Below, one piece after another: positions 42,890 through 51,810 of a stretch of 64,000 nucleotides of DNA; position 1 is the stretch's first letter; every line of letters starts with the position of its first letter. The notes beneath the pieces were generated by a model that saw nothing but the letters and a program-made list of their open reading frames with translations, was not told the origin of the DNA and searched no databases. The translations under genes and the position numbers were made by a program. Source of the DNA: an uncultured Bacilli bacterium (GTDB lineage Bacteria; Bacillota_I; Bacilli_A; RF39; UBA660); the NCBI GenBank assembly GCA_910584165.1, contig CAJTZU010000001.1, positions 124,001-188,000 on the forward strand, read 5' to 3'.

Positions 42890-44851
42890 CTACATTCCCC
42901 CCATGCCTTGTACAGTTTCATACATTTTAAACATTGGTATAACAATGGCAAGTACAATAACACCTACAATAGCAGTTAAAAATACGATAATTAAAGGCTC
43001 CATTAAAGCTTTTACACGAGTAACAGCATTTTTATGCTCATCTTGATAATAGGCAGATACTTTAGCCATCATCTCTGCTAATTGTCCTGTTTTCTCTCCT
43101 GTTACAATCATTTCATAAGCAGGCACTGGGAAAGCCCAATGATCTTTAAAAGCGGCTGATATCTTTTCTCCTGATGCTAAATTATTTACTGTATCTAAAA
43201 TCATCATTTTATAAATTTCATTATTTGTAATCTTTTTTAAAATATTCATACTATCTGTAATAAATACGTTGTGTGATAAAAGTGATGAAAACGTTTTAGC
43301 AAACATGTTAACTTCATTATAAATAATAATATTTCCAAGAACAGGGACATGCATAGCTATCCACTGCATAAAAGTTCTTAATATTTTAATATTCTTATAA
43401 CAATAAATAATAAAGATAATAACAATAATAAAAACAACTAAAATCTGTATTAAATTATGTTTTAAGAAATCACTAACCGCCATTACCATTAAAGTAAATT
43501 TCGGTATTGCTGACTCATCCATAGATGAATAAATTTCAACAAACTGTGGTACAATATATACCATCATGAAAATAGTAACGGCTATAGCCATAATAAATAC
43601 AATACATGGATAAGTTAATGCGCTGACCATTTCTTTATGAGCTGCTTCAGCTTGTGAGAAATAATCTGACATATCGTCTAATGCCTCTGGTAACTCTCCT
43701 GTTAATTCAGAAGACTTAACCATGTTTATTAAAATTGGTGGAAAAGAGTTTCCTTGATTTTCCATCGCTTTTGAGAAACTATCACCCATCGTTAAATCAT
43801 ACATCATAGAACGGAACATTCTTTGATAGTTTTTATTTTTAAATTGTCTTGTTAAAATACTCATAGCCTCTACTAATGGAATACCTGCTTTAATATAGGT
43901 AGATAACTGTGTTAAGAAGAAAATTAAATCTTTTCTTTTTATCTTAGCACCATTTCCATTAACACTACTATACATCGTTTGAATCCATTTATTAGTACGA
44001 ATACTATAAACAGTCATTCCTTCACTCATAAGGAATGAATGAACTTCAAGTCTAGAATAAGCTGCAAAATAGCCTTTTATCGTTTTACCTTCAGGAGTTT
44101 TACATATATACTCCCACATAACTTTCTTTTCTTCTTTATCCGCATCTCCGCCTTCGATATCCATCATTAATGCTTGTCGATTGATATCTTTTTTATTACG
44201 TGACTCTTTCATAATGGAAGAATTTTGAATGGAATCTCTTAATTTCTTTATTCCATTTTTAGGAATATTAACCAATTTTTCTAATCCGTCATTGATGTAA
44301 TCTCCAATGCCTTTTTTCTGATTTTCATATTCTTCAGAAATATAGATAAAGGCATCTTGAGGAATTGCTTCTTTCTTGACCTCTTCTTTTTTTGCAGGTT
44401 CTTCTTTCTTTTCAATCTTTTCAGGTTTGAAAATATCATTAATATGAACACCACGTAATTTTTTTTCTTCCTCAGTCAATTCCCTTTTTACTTTTTTAGG
44501 CTCTTCTTTCTTTGGTTGTTCCCCTTTTTTAGCCATTTTCTGCGCACGTTTTTCACGTTTCTTTCTTTCGCGCTCTAGCATTTCTTCCTGTTTTTTCTTT
44601 TGAGCCTTCGCTTGATAATCCAAAAGTTTTAAATAAAATCTTCCTACTACATTAAAAATAATAATAAAAGGAAAACTAAAACCTACAAAGGCATAATGAA
44701 AGAAATGATATACTTTAATACATATCCAATCCCATCCAGCCACTATTTTAGAAGTAAATTTATTGGTTTTCTTAAATAATTTAACAATTGCCTTCCATAT
44801 AGTTACGGGCAATAGAATAATCGATAGTAAAAAATTAATTAAACTCGTCAC
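42890..44851 (-). CDS. PilC/GspF-type pilus platform protein with long N-terminal extension
   Basis: An about 653-residue inner-membrane protein on which the pseudopilus is built. Two T2SSF domains are visible at about 295-420 (FFLTQLSTYIKAGIPLVEAM) and 515-640 (FAKTFSSLLSHNVFITDSM, ASGEKISAAF), with membrane segments. About 240 residues precede them: two hydrophobic segments near the start, then a Lys/Glu-rich coiled coil, which is unusual as family members are usually about 350-410 long. The GTG at 44851 has AGGTG six bases ahead; a GTG nine bases further upstream is possible too. Confidence 0.85.
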   Translation of the reverse strand: MTSLINFLLSIILLPVTIWKAIVKLFKKTNKFTSKIVAGWDWICIKVYHFFHYAFVGFSFPFIIIFNVVGRFYLKLLDYQAKAQKKKQEEMLERERKKREKRAQKMAKKGEQPKKEEPKKVKRELTEEEKKLRGVHINDIFKPEKIEKKEEPAKKEEVKKEAIPQDAFIYISEEYENQKKGIGDYINDGLEKLVNIPKNGIKKLRDSIQNSSIMKESRNKKDINRQALMMDIEGGDADKEEKKVMWEYICKTPEGKTIKGYFAAYSRLEVHSFLMSEGMTVYSIRTNKWIQTMYSSVNGNGAKIKRKDLIFFLTQLSTYIKAGIPLVEAMSILTRQFKNKNYQRMFRSMMYDLTMGDSFSKAMENQGNSFPPILINMVKSSELTGELPEALDDMSDYFSQAEAAHKEMVSALTYPCIVFIMAIAVTIFMMVYIVPQFVEIYSSMDESAIPKFTLMVMAVSDFLKHNLIQILVVFIIVIIFIIYCYKNIKILRTFMQWIAMHVPVLGNIIIYNEVNMFAKTFSSLLSHNVFITDSMNILKKITNNEIYKMMILDTVNNLASGEKISAAFKDHWAFPVPAYEMIVTGEKTGQLAEMMAKVSAYYQDEHKNAVTRVKALMEPLIIVFLTAIVGVIVLAIVIPMFKMYETVQGMGGM

Positions 44852-44975
44852 TTCATGCACCTACCCTTTTATATTCTCACACTATATTGATTATAGCACA
44901 ATTTTCCATAAATAGAAAACATTTTTTTGAAATTTGCATAGAATATTTTAGAAAGATTTGTGGAAGGAGGACTTT

Positions 44976-45290
44976 ATGAATTTCTACAATCCTTATCTAT
45001 ATTCTATTCCAACTACTACCGCTTCTACTGGCTTATTAAGTAGACTTAATTTTAGTTCCATTTTAAGTGGAACTACTAAAGCCTTAAATTTTGTGAACCA
45101 GGCAATACCAGTTGTCAAGCAAGTGTCACCTATTATGAAAAACGCAAAGACTATGTTTCGAATTATGAATGAATTTAAAAAAACAGATACTACTAGCGCT
45201 CCAATAGATAATAATACTTCTCTAAATAATTCCCATGATTCCTTACCAGAAATCCCTGTTACTACGAATGGGCCTACCTTTTTTGTATAA
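44976..45290 (+). CDS. yqfQ: YqfQ-like protein
   Basis: A 104-residue protein with a Tyr/Ser/Thr-rich start and a central helix (ALNFVNQAIPVVKQVSPIMKN). This resembles the YqfQ (VrrA) family, whose gene is near sigA and yqfN (trmK) in Bacillus, as it is here. Function unknown. The ATG at 44976 is chosen as AAGGAGG lies five bases ahead; the upstream TTG would place that site inside the gene. Convergent with trmK across a shared terminator. Confidence 0.6.
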   Translation: MNFYNPYLYSIPTTTASTGLLSRLNFSSILSGTTKALNFVNQAIPVVKQVSPIMKNAKTMFRIMNEFKKTDTTSAPIDNNTSLNNSHDSLPEIPVTTNGPTFFV

Positions 45291-45318
45291 AAAAAGAACA
45301 ATCTAAATGTTCTTTTTT
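45290..45318. terminator. Bidirectional terminator between yqfQ and trmK
   Basis: Perfect 11-bp stem AAAAAAGAACA/TGTTCTTTTTT, symmetric for both strands, starting at the yqfQ stop and overlapping the trmK stop. Confidence 0.88.
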
Positions 45319-45941
45319 AATTGTTCGATTTCTTCTAGTAACTCCTGTTTTTCCCTTAATAATTCGTCGTCTTCAGGAATACGGCTAATAATGTCTAAAA
45401 GTTTTTCTTGCTCATTTTGAAGAAATTTAGCATTATACTTTAAGATAGGACCAAATTTAAAATCTTCTTCACTATATTGAATTTGTCCTTTTACAAAAAC
45501 CATAATAATATAGTATTTCTTTTTTTCTTCAACATATTTTTCATCTTGAATTTTATATCCTAAAGATACAACATATTTTCTTAAATCTTCAAAATCTGTA
45601 TGAGTACTGATAATCATTCTATCAGAAAGATTTCTTCCTTCTAATATCTCTTTAATAGTTAGAGTTCCCATTCCAGATATAACAACAATATCTTTTGAAC
45701 TTACAGGAATTCCTTCTAAACCATCCGTTAAAACAGTCGTGACATTCTTAACATGAAATCGAGAAATATTATATTTAGCTTGGTCTAATGCATTCTTATT
45801 AACATCGGAAGCAATACATTCGCAATTCTTTTCTTGTGATAAATAAATATCTAATAGAGCATGATCACATCCCACATCAATTACTTTACTATTAATTGGG
45901 ATGAAATCAGCAATTGTTTCTAAACGCTTTGATATTTTCAT
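45303..45941 (-). CDS. trmK: tRNA (adenine-22 N1) methyltransferase TrmK
   Basis: A 212-residue SAM-dependent enzyme that methylates A22 of tRNAs. It begins MKISKRLETIADFIP, with the SAM motif VIDVGCDHALLDIYL (about 20-34) and ASDVNKNALDQA, and has a C-terminal coiled coil. It overlaps rpoD by one base. In Bacillus (yqfN) it lies downstream of sigA as well; the yqfO partner usually next is missing. Confidence 0.92.
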   Translation of the reverse strand: MKISKRLETIADFIPINSKVIDVGCDHALLDIYLSQEKNCECIASDVNKNALDQAKYNISRFHVKNVTTVLTDGLEGIPVSSKDIVVISGMGTLTIKEILEGRNLSDRMIISTHTDFEDLRKYVVSLGYKIQDEKYVEEKKKYYIIMVFVKGQIQYSEEDFKFGPILKYNAKFLQNEQEKLLDIISRIPEDDELLREKQELLEEIEQLKKNI

Positions 45942-47017
45942 TATTCTGCCATATAGTCACGTAATTTGCGACTTCTTGATGGGTGACGTAACTTTCTCAA
46001 AGCTTTTGCTTCTATCTGTCTAATTCTTTCTCTAGTAACACCAAACATTTGACCAACCTCTTCTAATGTTCTTGGTTTTCCATCTTCTAAACCAAATCTT
46101 AAACGAACCACCTTTTCTTCTCTTTCTGTCAAAGTTAATAATACTTGACTAATTTCATCTTTTAACATTTCGTTTGTAGCAAACTCTTCTGGGCTTAAAT
46201 TTCTCTCATCTTTAATAAAATCTCCTAAATGAGAATCATCTTCTTCGCCAATTGGTGTCTCTAAACTTACTGGATCTTGACTAATTTTATAAATTTCTCT
46301 AATCTTATCTACACTAGTATTCATCTTCTTTGCAAGTTCTTCTTCACTTGGCTCCCTATTTAACTCTAATGTTAACTGTCTTTGTACACGAGCTAACTTA
46401 TTAATGGTTTCTACCATATGTACTGGAACACGAATTGTACGAGCTTGGTCGGCGATTGCTCTAGTGATAGCTTGACGTATCCACCATGTAGCATACGTTG
46501 AAAATTTATATCCTTTTGTAACATCAAATTTATCAACAGCTTTCATCAATCCAATATTGCCCTCTTGAATTAAATCTAGAAAAAGCATTCCTCTACCTAC
46601 ATATCTTTTAGCAATACTGACAACTAAACGAAGATTTGCTTCCGCTAAAATATTCTTAGCTTCCGGGTCTCCCGCCACAATTCTATCTGCCAAAGCAGCT
46701 TCCTCATCTAACGTTAATAGCTTAATTTGTCCTATCTCTTTTAAGTACATACGGACTGGGTCGTTAATTGTTAAATCCTTCGTTAATGTACTATCATCTA
46801 ATAATAATTTATCTCCACCTGCATCTGAATCATCTTCTTCAGATACAATAGCAATATTATTCTCATTAAAGACATTATATAAGTCATCTAAAGAATCTGC
46901 ATCTAAATCTAATCCCTTCAAAGCGGCAGCTAAATCTTCATAGGTAATAAAGCCTTGTTCTTTTCCTTTCTTAACTAATTCTTCTTTTCTTTGCTCATAA
47001 CTCTTAATCTCTTGCAT
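45941..47017 (-). CDS. rpoD: Primary RNA polymerase sigma factor RpoD/SigA
   Basis: A 358-residue sigma-70. Region 1.1 remnant at the start, region 2 (DPVRMYLKEIGQI, RGMLFLDLIQEGNIGLMKAVDKFD, YATWWIRQAI) and region 4 with the helix-turn-helix GVTRERIRQIEAKALRKLR. The ATG at 47017 is used because AAGGAG is 11 bases upstream; the GTG at 47029 directly touches that site. It overlaps the end of dnaG by 14 bases. Confidence 0.95.
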   Translation of the reverse strand: MQEIKSYEQRKEELVKKGKEQGFITYEDLAAALKGLDLDADSLDDLYNVFNENNIAIVSEEDDSDAGGDKLLLDDSTLTKDLTINDPVRMYLKEIGQIKLLTLDEEAALADRIVAGDPEAKNILAEANLRLVVSIAKRYVGRGMLFLDLIQEGNIGLMKAVDKFDVTKGYKFSTYATWWIRQAITRAIADQARTIRVPVHMVETINKLARVQRQLTLELNREPSEEELAKKMNTSVDKIREIYKISQDPVSLETPIGEEDDSHLGDFIKDERNLSPEEFATNEMLKDEISQVLLTLTEREEKVVRLRFGLEDGKPRTLEEVGQMFGVTRERIRQIEAKALRKLRHPSRSRKLRDYMAE

Positions 47018-48761
47018 TCTCTTCTTCACTCCTTATTTTATATGACACCAACTTTTGTGCTAACTCTAATTTCCTATTATAATTATCAGAATTGGAAAGC
47101 TCATGACGATATTTTTCCATCTGAATTTTTTCATTATACTCTTTTATATTTTGTAAATAATCATCTAATTCTTCCATATTCACATCTTCATGAAGAGTAA
47201 GACTAGATAATTCTCCAATCGTTCTATTTGCTTCCTCATCTTCTCTTAATTCCGTTAATAAATCTGCAACATCTATATAACCATATTGTTTAAAGAAAGC
47301 AGTAATTTGAAATGCCAAATGGCGGTATTTGTCAGTCGGCATATACGTAATTTTTTTATCATACATCTTAATAGCATTCGTAGAACGTAACATATAAAAG
47401 AGTAAATTCCTTTCTGACTTTTCACACTTTGTTAACCTACTTTTCTTTCTAACTTCTACTTCTCTACTCTCTACTTTATTTTCTTTGGAACCTATTTTAC
47501 TTCTTAAAAAATCTAAGGATAATTTTGTTTCTTCACTCAATTTTGTAATGCTAACTTCCTGTAATACTTCGTCATCCATTTCCTTAATTTCTGCAATCAT
47601 GGCATTAGCATAATTCGCCATGTCAACAGAATTATTCATATCCATATTAGACTTTAGCAAAAACTCTTTAAACTCTACTGGATTCATTGCATTTTTTAGT
47701 TTATCTAAAAAAGTCTCTTTTCCATATTTTTGGATATATTCATCAGGATCTAGATTATCTTCTAAACGTACTATTTGCGGTTGAATTCCTAGTTTATGAA
47801 ATTCTTCTAGGGCAGACTTTGTCGCTTTTAATCCAGCCTCATCCCCATCAAAACATAAAATAACATGATTAGAAAGTTTTCTTACTAGCATAGCCTGCTC
47901 ACTACCAAAAGCAGTTCCTAAACTTGCCACTACATTGGAAATGCCAATCGTGTAAGCACGAATAACATCCATTGGGCCTTCCATAATAATGATTTCTTTT
48001 TTGGTTCGGGCAACTTCCTTAGCCCTATGATAATTATATAAAATTTCCCTCTTTTTAAAGATAGGCGTTTCTTTTGTATTAATATACTTATTAGTTTCTC
48101 TGTGGAAAGCTCGTCCATTATAAGCAATTACTCTTCCTCTTACATCATGAAGAGGAAACATAATACGATTTCTATACAAATCATATAATTCTACGCTATT
48201 TTGCTCTTCTCCTACTAAGCCACTTTCTAGCAAAGTCTTATCACTAAAGCTCTTCGTTTTTAATAGTTTTGTAAGCATATTAGCAGAAGTTAAAGAAAGC
48301 CCTATGCCAAACTCTTTAATAACAGTATCATCTAAATTTCTTTTATAAAGATATTCTTTGGCTTCTTTTGCTTGTGCACTATTCATACTATTTTGATAAA
48401 ATTTCTGACTAATTTCATAAATGTCATATAAGTCTTGATATTTTTCTTTTCTTTGATGAAAATCATTAGATAGATTGATGGATATGCCAGCCATATCAGC
48501 ACACTTTGAAACAGCCTCTAGAAAACTAATGTTTTCATAATCTTGTAAAAATTTAAATACATTCCCAGTCGCACCACAAGAAAAACAAGTATAAATCTGT
48601 TTTTCTTTGGATACACTCATACTAGGAGAATGATCATCATGAAATGGACAAACACCAAAGTAATTTTTCCCACGCGCTGTTAAAGGAAGATAACTAGAAA
48701 TAACTTCTACTATATCCACGCCATTACGAATGTCATTAATTACACTATTCTCTAGTTTCAT
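47004..48761 (-). CDS. dnaG: DNA primase DnaG
   Basis: A 585-residue primase. Zinc-binding domain CPFHDDHSPSMSV and CFSCGATGN (about 38-66), RNA polymerase core, TOPRIM motifs IIIMEGPMD (about 254-262) and CFDGDEAG, and a C-terminal helicase-binding part. It starts the dnaG-rpoD-trmK transcript, the classic macromolecular synthesis arrangement without rpsU. Confidence 0.95.
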   Translation of the reverse strand: MKLENSVINDIRNGVDIVEVISSYLPLTARGKNYFGVCPFHDDHSPSMSVSKEKQIYTCFSCGATGNVFKFLQDYENISFLEAVSKCADMAGISINLSNDFHQRKEKYQDLYDIYEISQKFYQNSMNSAQAKEAKEYLYKRNLDDTVIKEFGIGLSLTSANMLTKLLKTKSFSDKTLLESGLVGEEQNSVELYDLYRNRIMFPLHDVRGRVIAYNGRAFHRETNKYINTKETPIFKKREILYNYHRAKEVARTKKEIIIMEGPMDVIRAYTIGISNVVASLGTAFGSEQAMLVRKLSNHVILCFDGDEAGLKATKSALEEFHKLGIQPQIVRLEDNLDPDEYIQKYGKETFLDKLKNAMNPVEFKEFLLKSNMDMNNSVDMANYANAMIAEIKEMDDEVLQEVSITKLSEETKLSLDFLRSKIGSKENKVESREVEVRKKSRLTKCEKSERNLLFYMLRSTNAIKMYDKKITYMPTDKYRHLAFQITAFFKQYGYIDVADLLTELREDEEANRTIGELSSLTLHEDVNMEELDDYLQNIKEYNEKIQMEKYRHELSNSDNYNRKLELAQKLVSYKIRSEEENARD

Positions 48762-48890
48762 AGACCACTTCCTAAAAAAACCCTACATTATTAATATACA
48801 AGATAACTTGTCCATTTCCTTTTTTTTGACAAACTTTTTTCACAAATTTTTAAATTTTTTCAAATTTCTTTGTATTATATTACAAAAATC

Positions 48891-48917
48891 AAAAAAAGGA
48901 AAGATAAAAATCTTTCC
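48891..48917 (-). terminator. Second terminator after comEC
   Basis: Perfect stem GGAAAGAT/ATCTTTCC followed by seven T on the minus strand. Confidence 0.88.
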
Positions 48918-48921
48918 ATCT

Positions 48922-48947
48922 ATATAAAACGCTAAACACGTTAGCGT
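48922..48947 (-). terminator. First hairpin after comEC, overlapping its stop codon
   Basis: Perfect 7-bp stem ACGCTAA/TTAGCGT with a 5-base loop, followed by TTTTATATA on the minus strand. It is in tandem with the hairpin at 48891-48917. Confidence 0.6.
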
Positions 48948-50950
48948 ACCGTAGTAACGCGCATAGATTTTCCAATTGTAATTTTAATGGCTCCCTCTAT
49001 GCTCGTTATATAGGTGTCACATAAATTCAAACGATTTAAAGTTTCTTGATGTGGATGACCATATCGATTATCTATCCCTGCCGAAATAAGACAATAGGTA
49101 GGGTTTATCTTTGATAGAAATTCAAAACTACTACTATATTTTGAACCATGATGTCCTACTTTTAATATATCCACAAAAGGAAGTTCATATTCCATTAATA
49201 TTTGTTTTTCGCTTTCTATTCCACTATCTCCCATAAAAAGAATTGTATGTCCATTCACGGTAAGAAGCATCACTAAACTGTCTTCATTTTCATCTTGCTC
49301 TTTCTTAGAATTTAAAAAAGAAATTGTTTCTTTCTTTTTAAATATGCTTTTTTTAGAAATTTTTTGATAAGGAATCTTTTTTTCTTTTAAATAATCCATG
49401 ATTTCTAATTCCTTTAAATTATCATTTCCACTATTAAAAAGTACTTCTTTAACAGAAAAACTTTTTAAAAATTGGAAAGCTTCTCCTAAATGGTCTAAAT
49501 CCCCATGACTTAATACTAAATAATCTAAAGAAGTGATTCCATGAGCATGAAGCGTTGGTATAATTGTATTTTTAGCAATACCGCTTTCATAGAAAGTGCC
49601 CCCAGTATCTACCAATATTGTAAGTGTATGATGGGGATAAATCACTAAAGTACTATCTCCTTGACCAACATCCATCATTAAAACAGTACCTTTAGGATTC
49701 ATATAAGGCAGAAAAAAATGAAACATTATTACGATAAAGAAGATGACAATATATTTATATTCTTTTTTTATAATTTTGTGCATGACAAAAGAAAAAATAA
49801 CATAATATAAAATAACTCCAACCCATGGGATATGGCACAAAATTAAAATAGATGGTATTTTTACCAATTGCAAAGAAACACTTTCCAAAATAGAAAATAG
49901 GAAAAAATAAAAGGCATCTAAAAATGGAAAAAGAAAAACTAAGAAAGATACTGGAAATAAAAAATTAGAAATAATAGGAACGAAGAAAAGATTATAGAAT
50001 GGAGATAAAATGTTAAAAGAGAAATTCGTTTCTATTTGAATAGGAATACTTGCCATCAAAGAAATAACAGAGACTTTTAATAAATTTTTTAAATAATTTT
50101 TTTCTTGTCCAAGACTTTTAGAAAAAAGAAGAAGAAAAAAACTAATTGTAAAACTATAAAGAAAACCAGTATGATATAAAAAATATGGTTGATACCAAAG
50201 TACTAACATAGTAAATAGAAGATAAGACTGCATCATTGTAAAGCCTAATTTATTTGTCATCTTTGAAAAAAAGAAAAAAAGGCTAGCCCTAATAACAGAA
50301 GGTGAAAAATTAGTTAAAAATAAATAAAATAACAAAAAGATAAACAGAAAACTATTTCTTATTTTTTCACTTTTAATAAAAAAACGAAAGATAAGAAAGA
50401 AAAAAGTAATATGCATACCAGACACTGAAAATAAGTGACTAATTCCATTCCTTTGATAACTTTCTTTTACATTCTCTGAAATATCTTTATTATCTCCCAA
50501 CAGAAAAGCTTTTAAATAAGGAAAACTTTCCATTTTTTCAATTCTTTCTATTATCTTACTTTTAATAGAATAAAATAAAGAAGTGGAAGTATCTTCTGCT
50601 TCGCACTCTCCTTTCATCGTATAATAAATTTGTTTACTCGCTAAATATTTTTGATAATCAAATAAATAAAAGTTTCGTTTAGAACTAGGAATAGTTACTT
50701 CTCCTTTGCATACTACTTTTTCTCCTAATTTGAAATTTCCTGTAGTTGTAATAAGCATATCCTCTACTTCTATTTTAGTAGAATAATCCGTAATATTTAT
50801 ATTTTTTACTGTACCTTTTATTATTTGATTTCCTAACTTTTCTTCCTGATAAAGCGGTTTAGCAAAAGTATTAACGACTTTCAAAATGGTCAACAAACAG
50901 AATAATAAAACAATAAAATTAAACGGTAATAAAATTTTTAATTTTCTCAT
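48941..50950 (-). CDS. comEC: Competence DNA channel protein ComEC
   Basis: A 669-residue polytopic membrane protein that carries single-stranded DNA into the cell. It has an N-terminal OB-like domain, a competence domain with the motif NGISHLFSVSGMHITFFF (about 175-192) and a C-terminal metallo-beta-lactamase domain (DVGQGDST, SHGDLDHLGE, GDSG, VGHHGSKYS), expected to degrade one strand. The ATG at 50950 follows GGAG by nine bases and overlaps comEA by 32 bases. Confidence 0.93.
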   Translation of the reverse strand: MRKLKILLPFNFIVLLFCLLTILKVVNTFAKPLYQEEKLGNQIIKGTVKNINITDYSTKIEVEDMLITTTGNFKLGEKVVCKGEVTIPSSKRNFYLFDYQKYLASKQIYYTMKGECEAEDTSTSLFYSIKSKIIERIEKMESFPYLKAFLLGDNKDISENVKESYQRNGISHLFSVSGMHITFFFLIFRFFIKSEKIRNSFLFIFLLFYLFLTNFSPSVIRASLFFFFSKMTNKLGFTMMQSYLLFTMLVLWYQPYFLYHTGFLYSFTISFFLLLFSKSLGQEKNYLKNLLKVSVISLMASIPIQIETNFSFNILSPFYNLFFVPIISNFLFPVSFLVFLFPFLDAFYFFLFSILESVSLQLVKIPSILILCHIPWVGVILYYVIFSFVMHKIIKKEYKYIVIFFIVIMFHFFLPYMNPKGTVLMMDVGQGDSTLVIYPHHTLTILVDTGGTFYESGIAKNTIIPTLHAHGITSLDYLVLSHGDLDHLGEAFQFLKSFSVKEVLFNSGNDNLKELEIMDYLKEKKIPYQKISKKSIFKKKETISFLNSKKEQDENEDSLVMLLTVNGHTILFMGDSGIESEKQILMEYELPFVDILKVGHHGSKYSSSFEFLSKINPTYCLISAGIDNRYGHPHQETLNRLNLCDTYITSIEGAIKITIGKSMRVTTVR

Positions 50951-51554
50951 AAGCACTTTCTCCAATTCCCGATACATTCATAATATCTTCTATTTTTTCA
51001 AAAGGCTTCTTAGTGCGATATTCTATAATTAATTTTGCTTTAGATTCCCCTATTCCGTTTAAGGTTGTTAATTCCTCTATTGTAGCAGTATTAATATTAA
51101 CCTTGGAATTAGTTGTATCTTTATTAATACAAGCACTATTGGAAACATCAGGACAATTACATTCCCTTTCAATATATTCAATTACTGTCTTTGTCTTTTT
51201 TAACTGTTCTATTTCCTTTTTTGTATATACCCAAATAACAGTTCCATCCTCCACTTTTTTACTCAAATTTAAGAAATCAGTATTAGCATCTTTTTTTAAA
51301 CCACCTGCTAATTGAATAACATCAATAATCCTAGAATCTTTTTCAATTTCATATACACCTGGTTTAGCTACCTGACCTTTAATATCTACTTTATATTTTT
51401 CCATAATTGGTTCTTGCGGTTCTACAATTTTTTCCTCCACAATTGGCTCTTTGGCAGAAACTTTTTCTTCTTTTTCAAAAGTAATTACATAAATAATATA
51501 AAGAAAACAGATAGAAACAGTAGCTAGCACTAATATTTTTTGTTTATGATTCAT
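50919..51554 (-). CDS. comEA: DNA receptor ComEA
   Basis: A 211-residue membrane-anchored DNA-binding protein. One N-terminal membrane segment (8-25), a SLBB/DUF-type domain at about 55-112 (VKGQ-like DIKGQVAKPGVYEI, IQLAGGL) and a double helix-hairpin-helix at 152-211 (VNINTATIEELTTLNGIGE, VSGIGESAYEKI). It binds incoming double-stranded DNA outside the membrane. A Cys-rich spacer (ECNC...SACI) joins the two. Overlap with comEC implies coupled translation. Confidence 0.93.
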   Translation of the reverse strand: MNHKQKILVLATVSICFLYIIYVITFEKEEKVSAKEPIVEEKIVEPQEPIMEKYKVDIKGQVAKPGVYEIEKDSRIIDVIQLAGGLKKDANTDFLNLSKKVEDGTVIWVYTKKEIEQLKKTKTVIEYIERECNCPDVSNSACINKDTTNSKVNINTATIEELTTLNGIGESKAKLIIEYRTKKPFEKIEDIMNVSGIGESAYEKIKNFITV

Positions 51555-51603
51555 AAATCCCTCCCTACTATATTATTAGTGATTAACTTCTCATTTCCTT
51601 TTC

Positions 51604-51633
51604 TTTACATTCAAAACTATAGCATGTTATAAT
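51604..51633 (+). promoter_or_regulatory. Promoter of glmS
   Basis: TTTACA (51604-51609), 18 bases, TGT-TATAAT (51628-51633): a good -35 with an extended -10, placing the start of transcription just ahead of the ribozyme. Confidence 0.75.
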
Positions 51634-51659
51634 AATAGAAAGATGAAGGGTAAGAAAGG

Positions 51660-51794
51660 AGTTCCTATCTTAGCGCCAGAACCTATGGGTTGACGAGGTT
51701 AGTAGTTATCGAAAATTCGGCGGATGCTACTACGGTGAGAGTCGTTAGTTCTATTTTAAAAAGCAAAATCAACATTGTAACAAAGAATAGAACC
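51660..51794 (+). ncRNA. glmS self-cleaving ribozyme/riboswitch
   Basis: The conserved blocks occur in order: AGCGCCAGAAC at the cleavage site, GACGAGG, GGCGGATGC, GGTGAGAG. Cleavage is expected between A51672 and G51673. A closing P4-type stem pairs 51748-51755 with 51786-51793, followed by the ribosome site AAAGGA (51797 on). Known biology: glucosamine 6-phosphate binding triggers cleavage and lowers glmS mRNA. Confidence 0.95.
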
Positions 51795-51810
51795 AGAAAG
51801 GATTGATTTT

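Noticed and set aside
44958..44975. TTG start for the yqfQ-like gene
   Set aside because: This would place the AAGGAGG ribosome site inside the coding region; the ATG at 44976 is correctly spaced.
47930..48127. Short minus-strand frame inside dnaG
   Set aside because: Lies entirely within the primase gene in another frame without a ribosome site.
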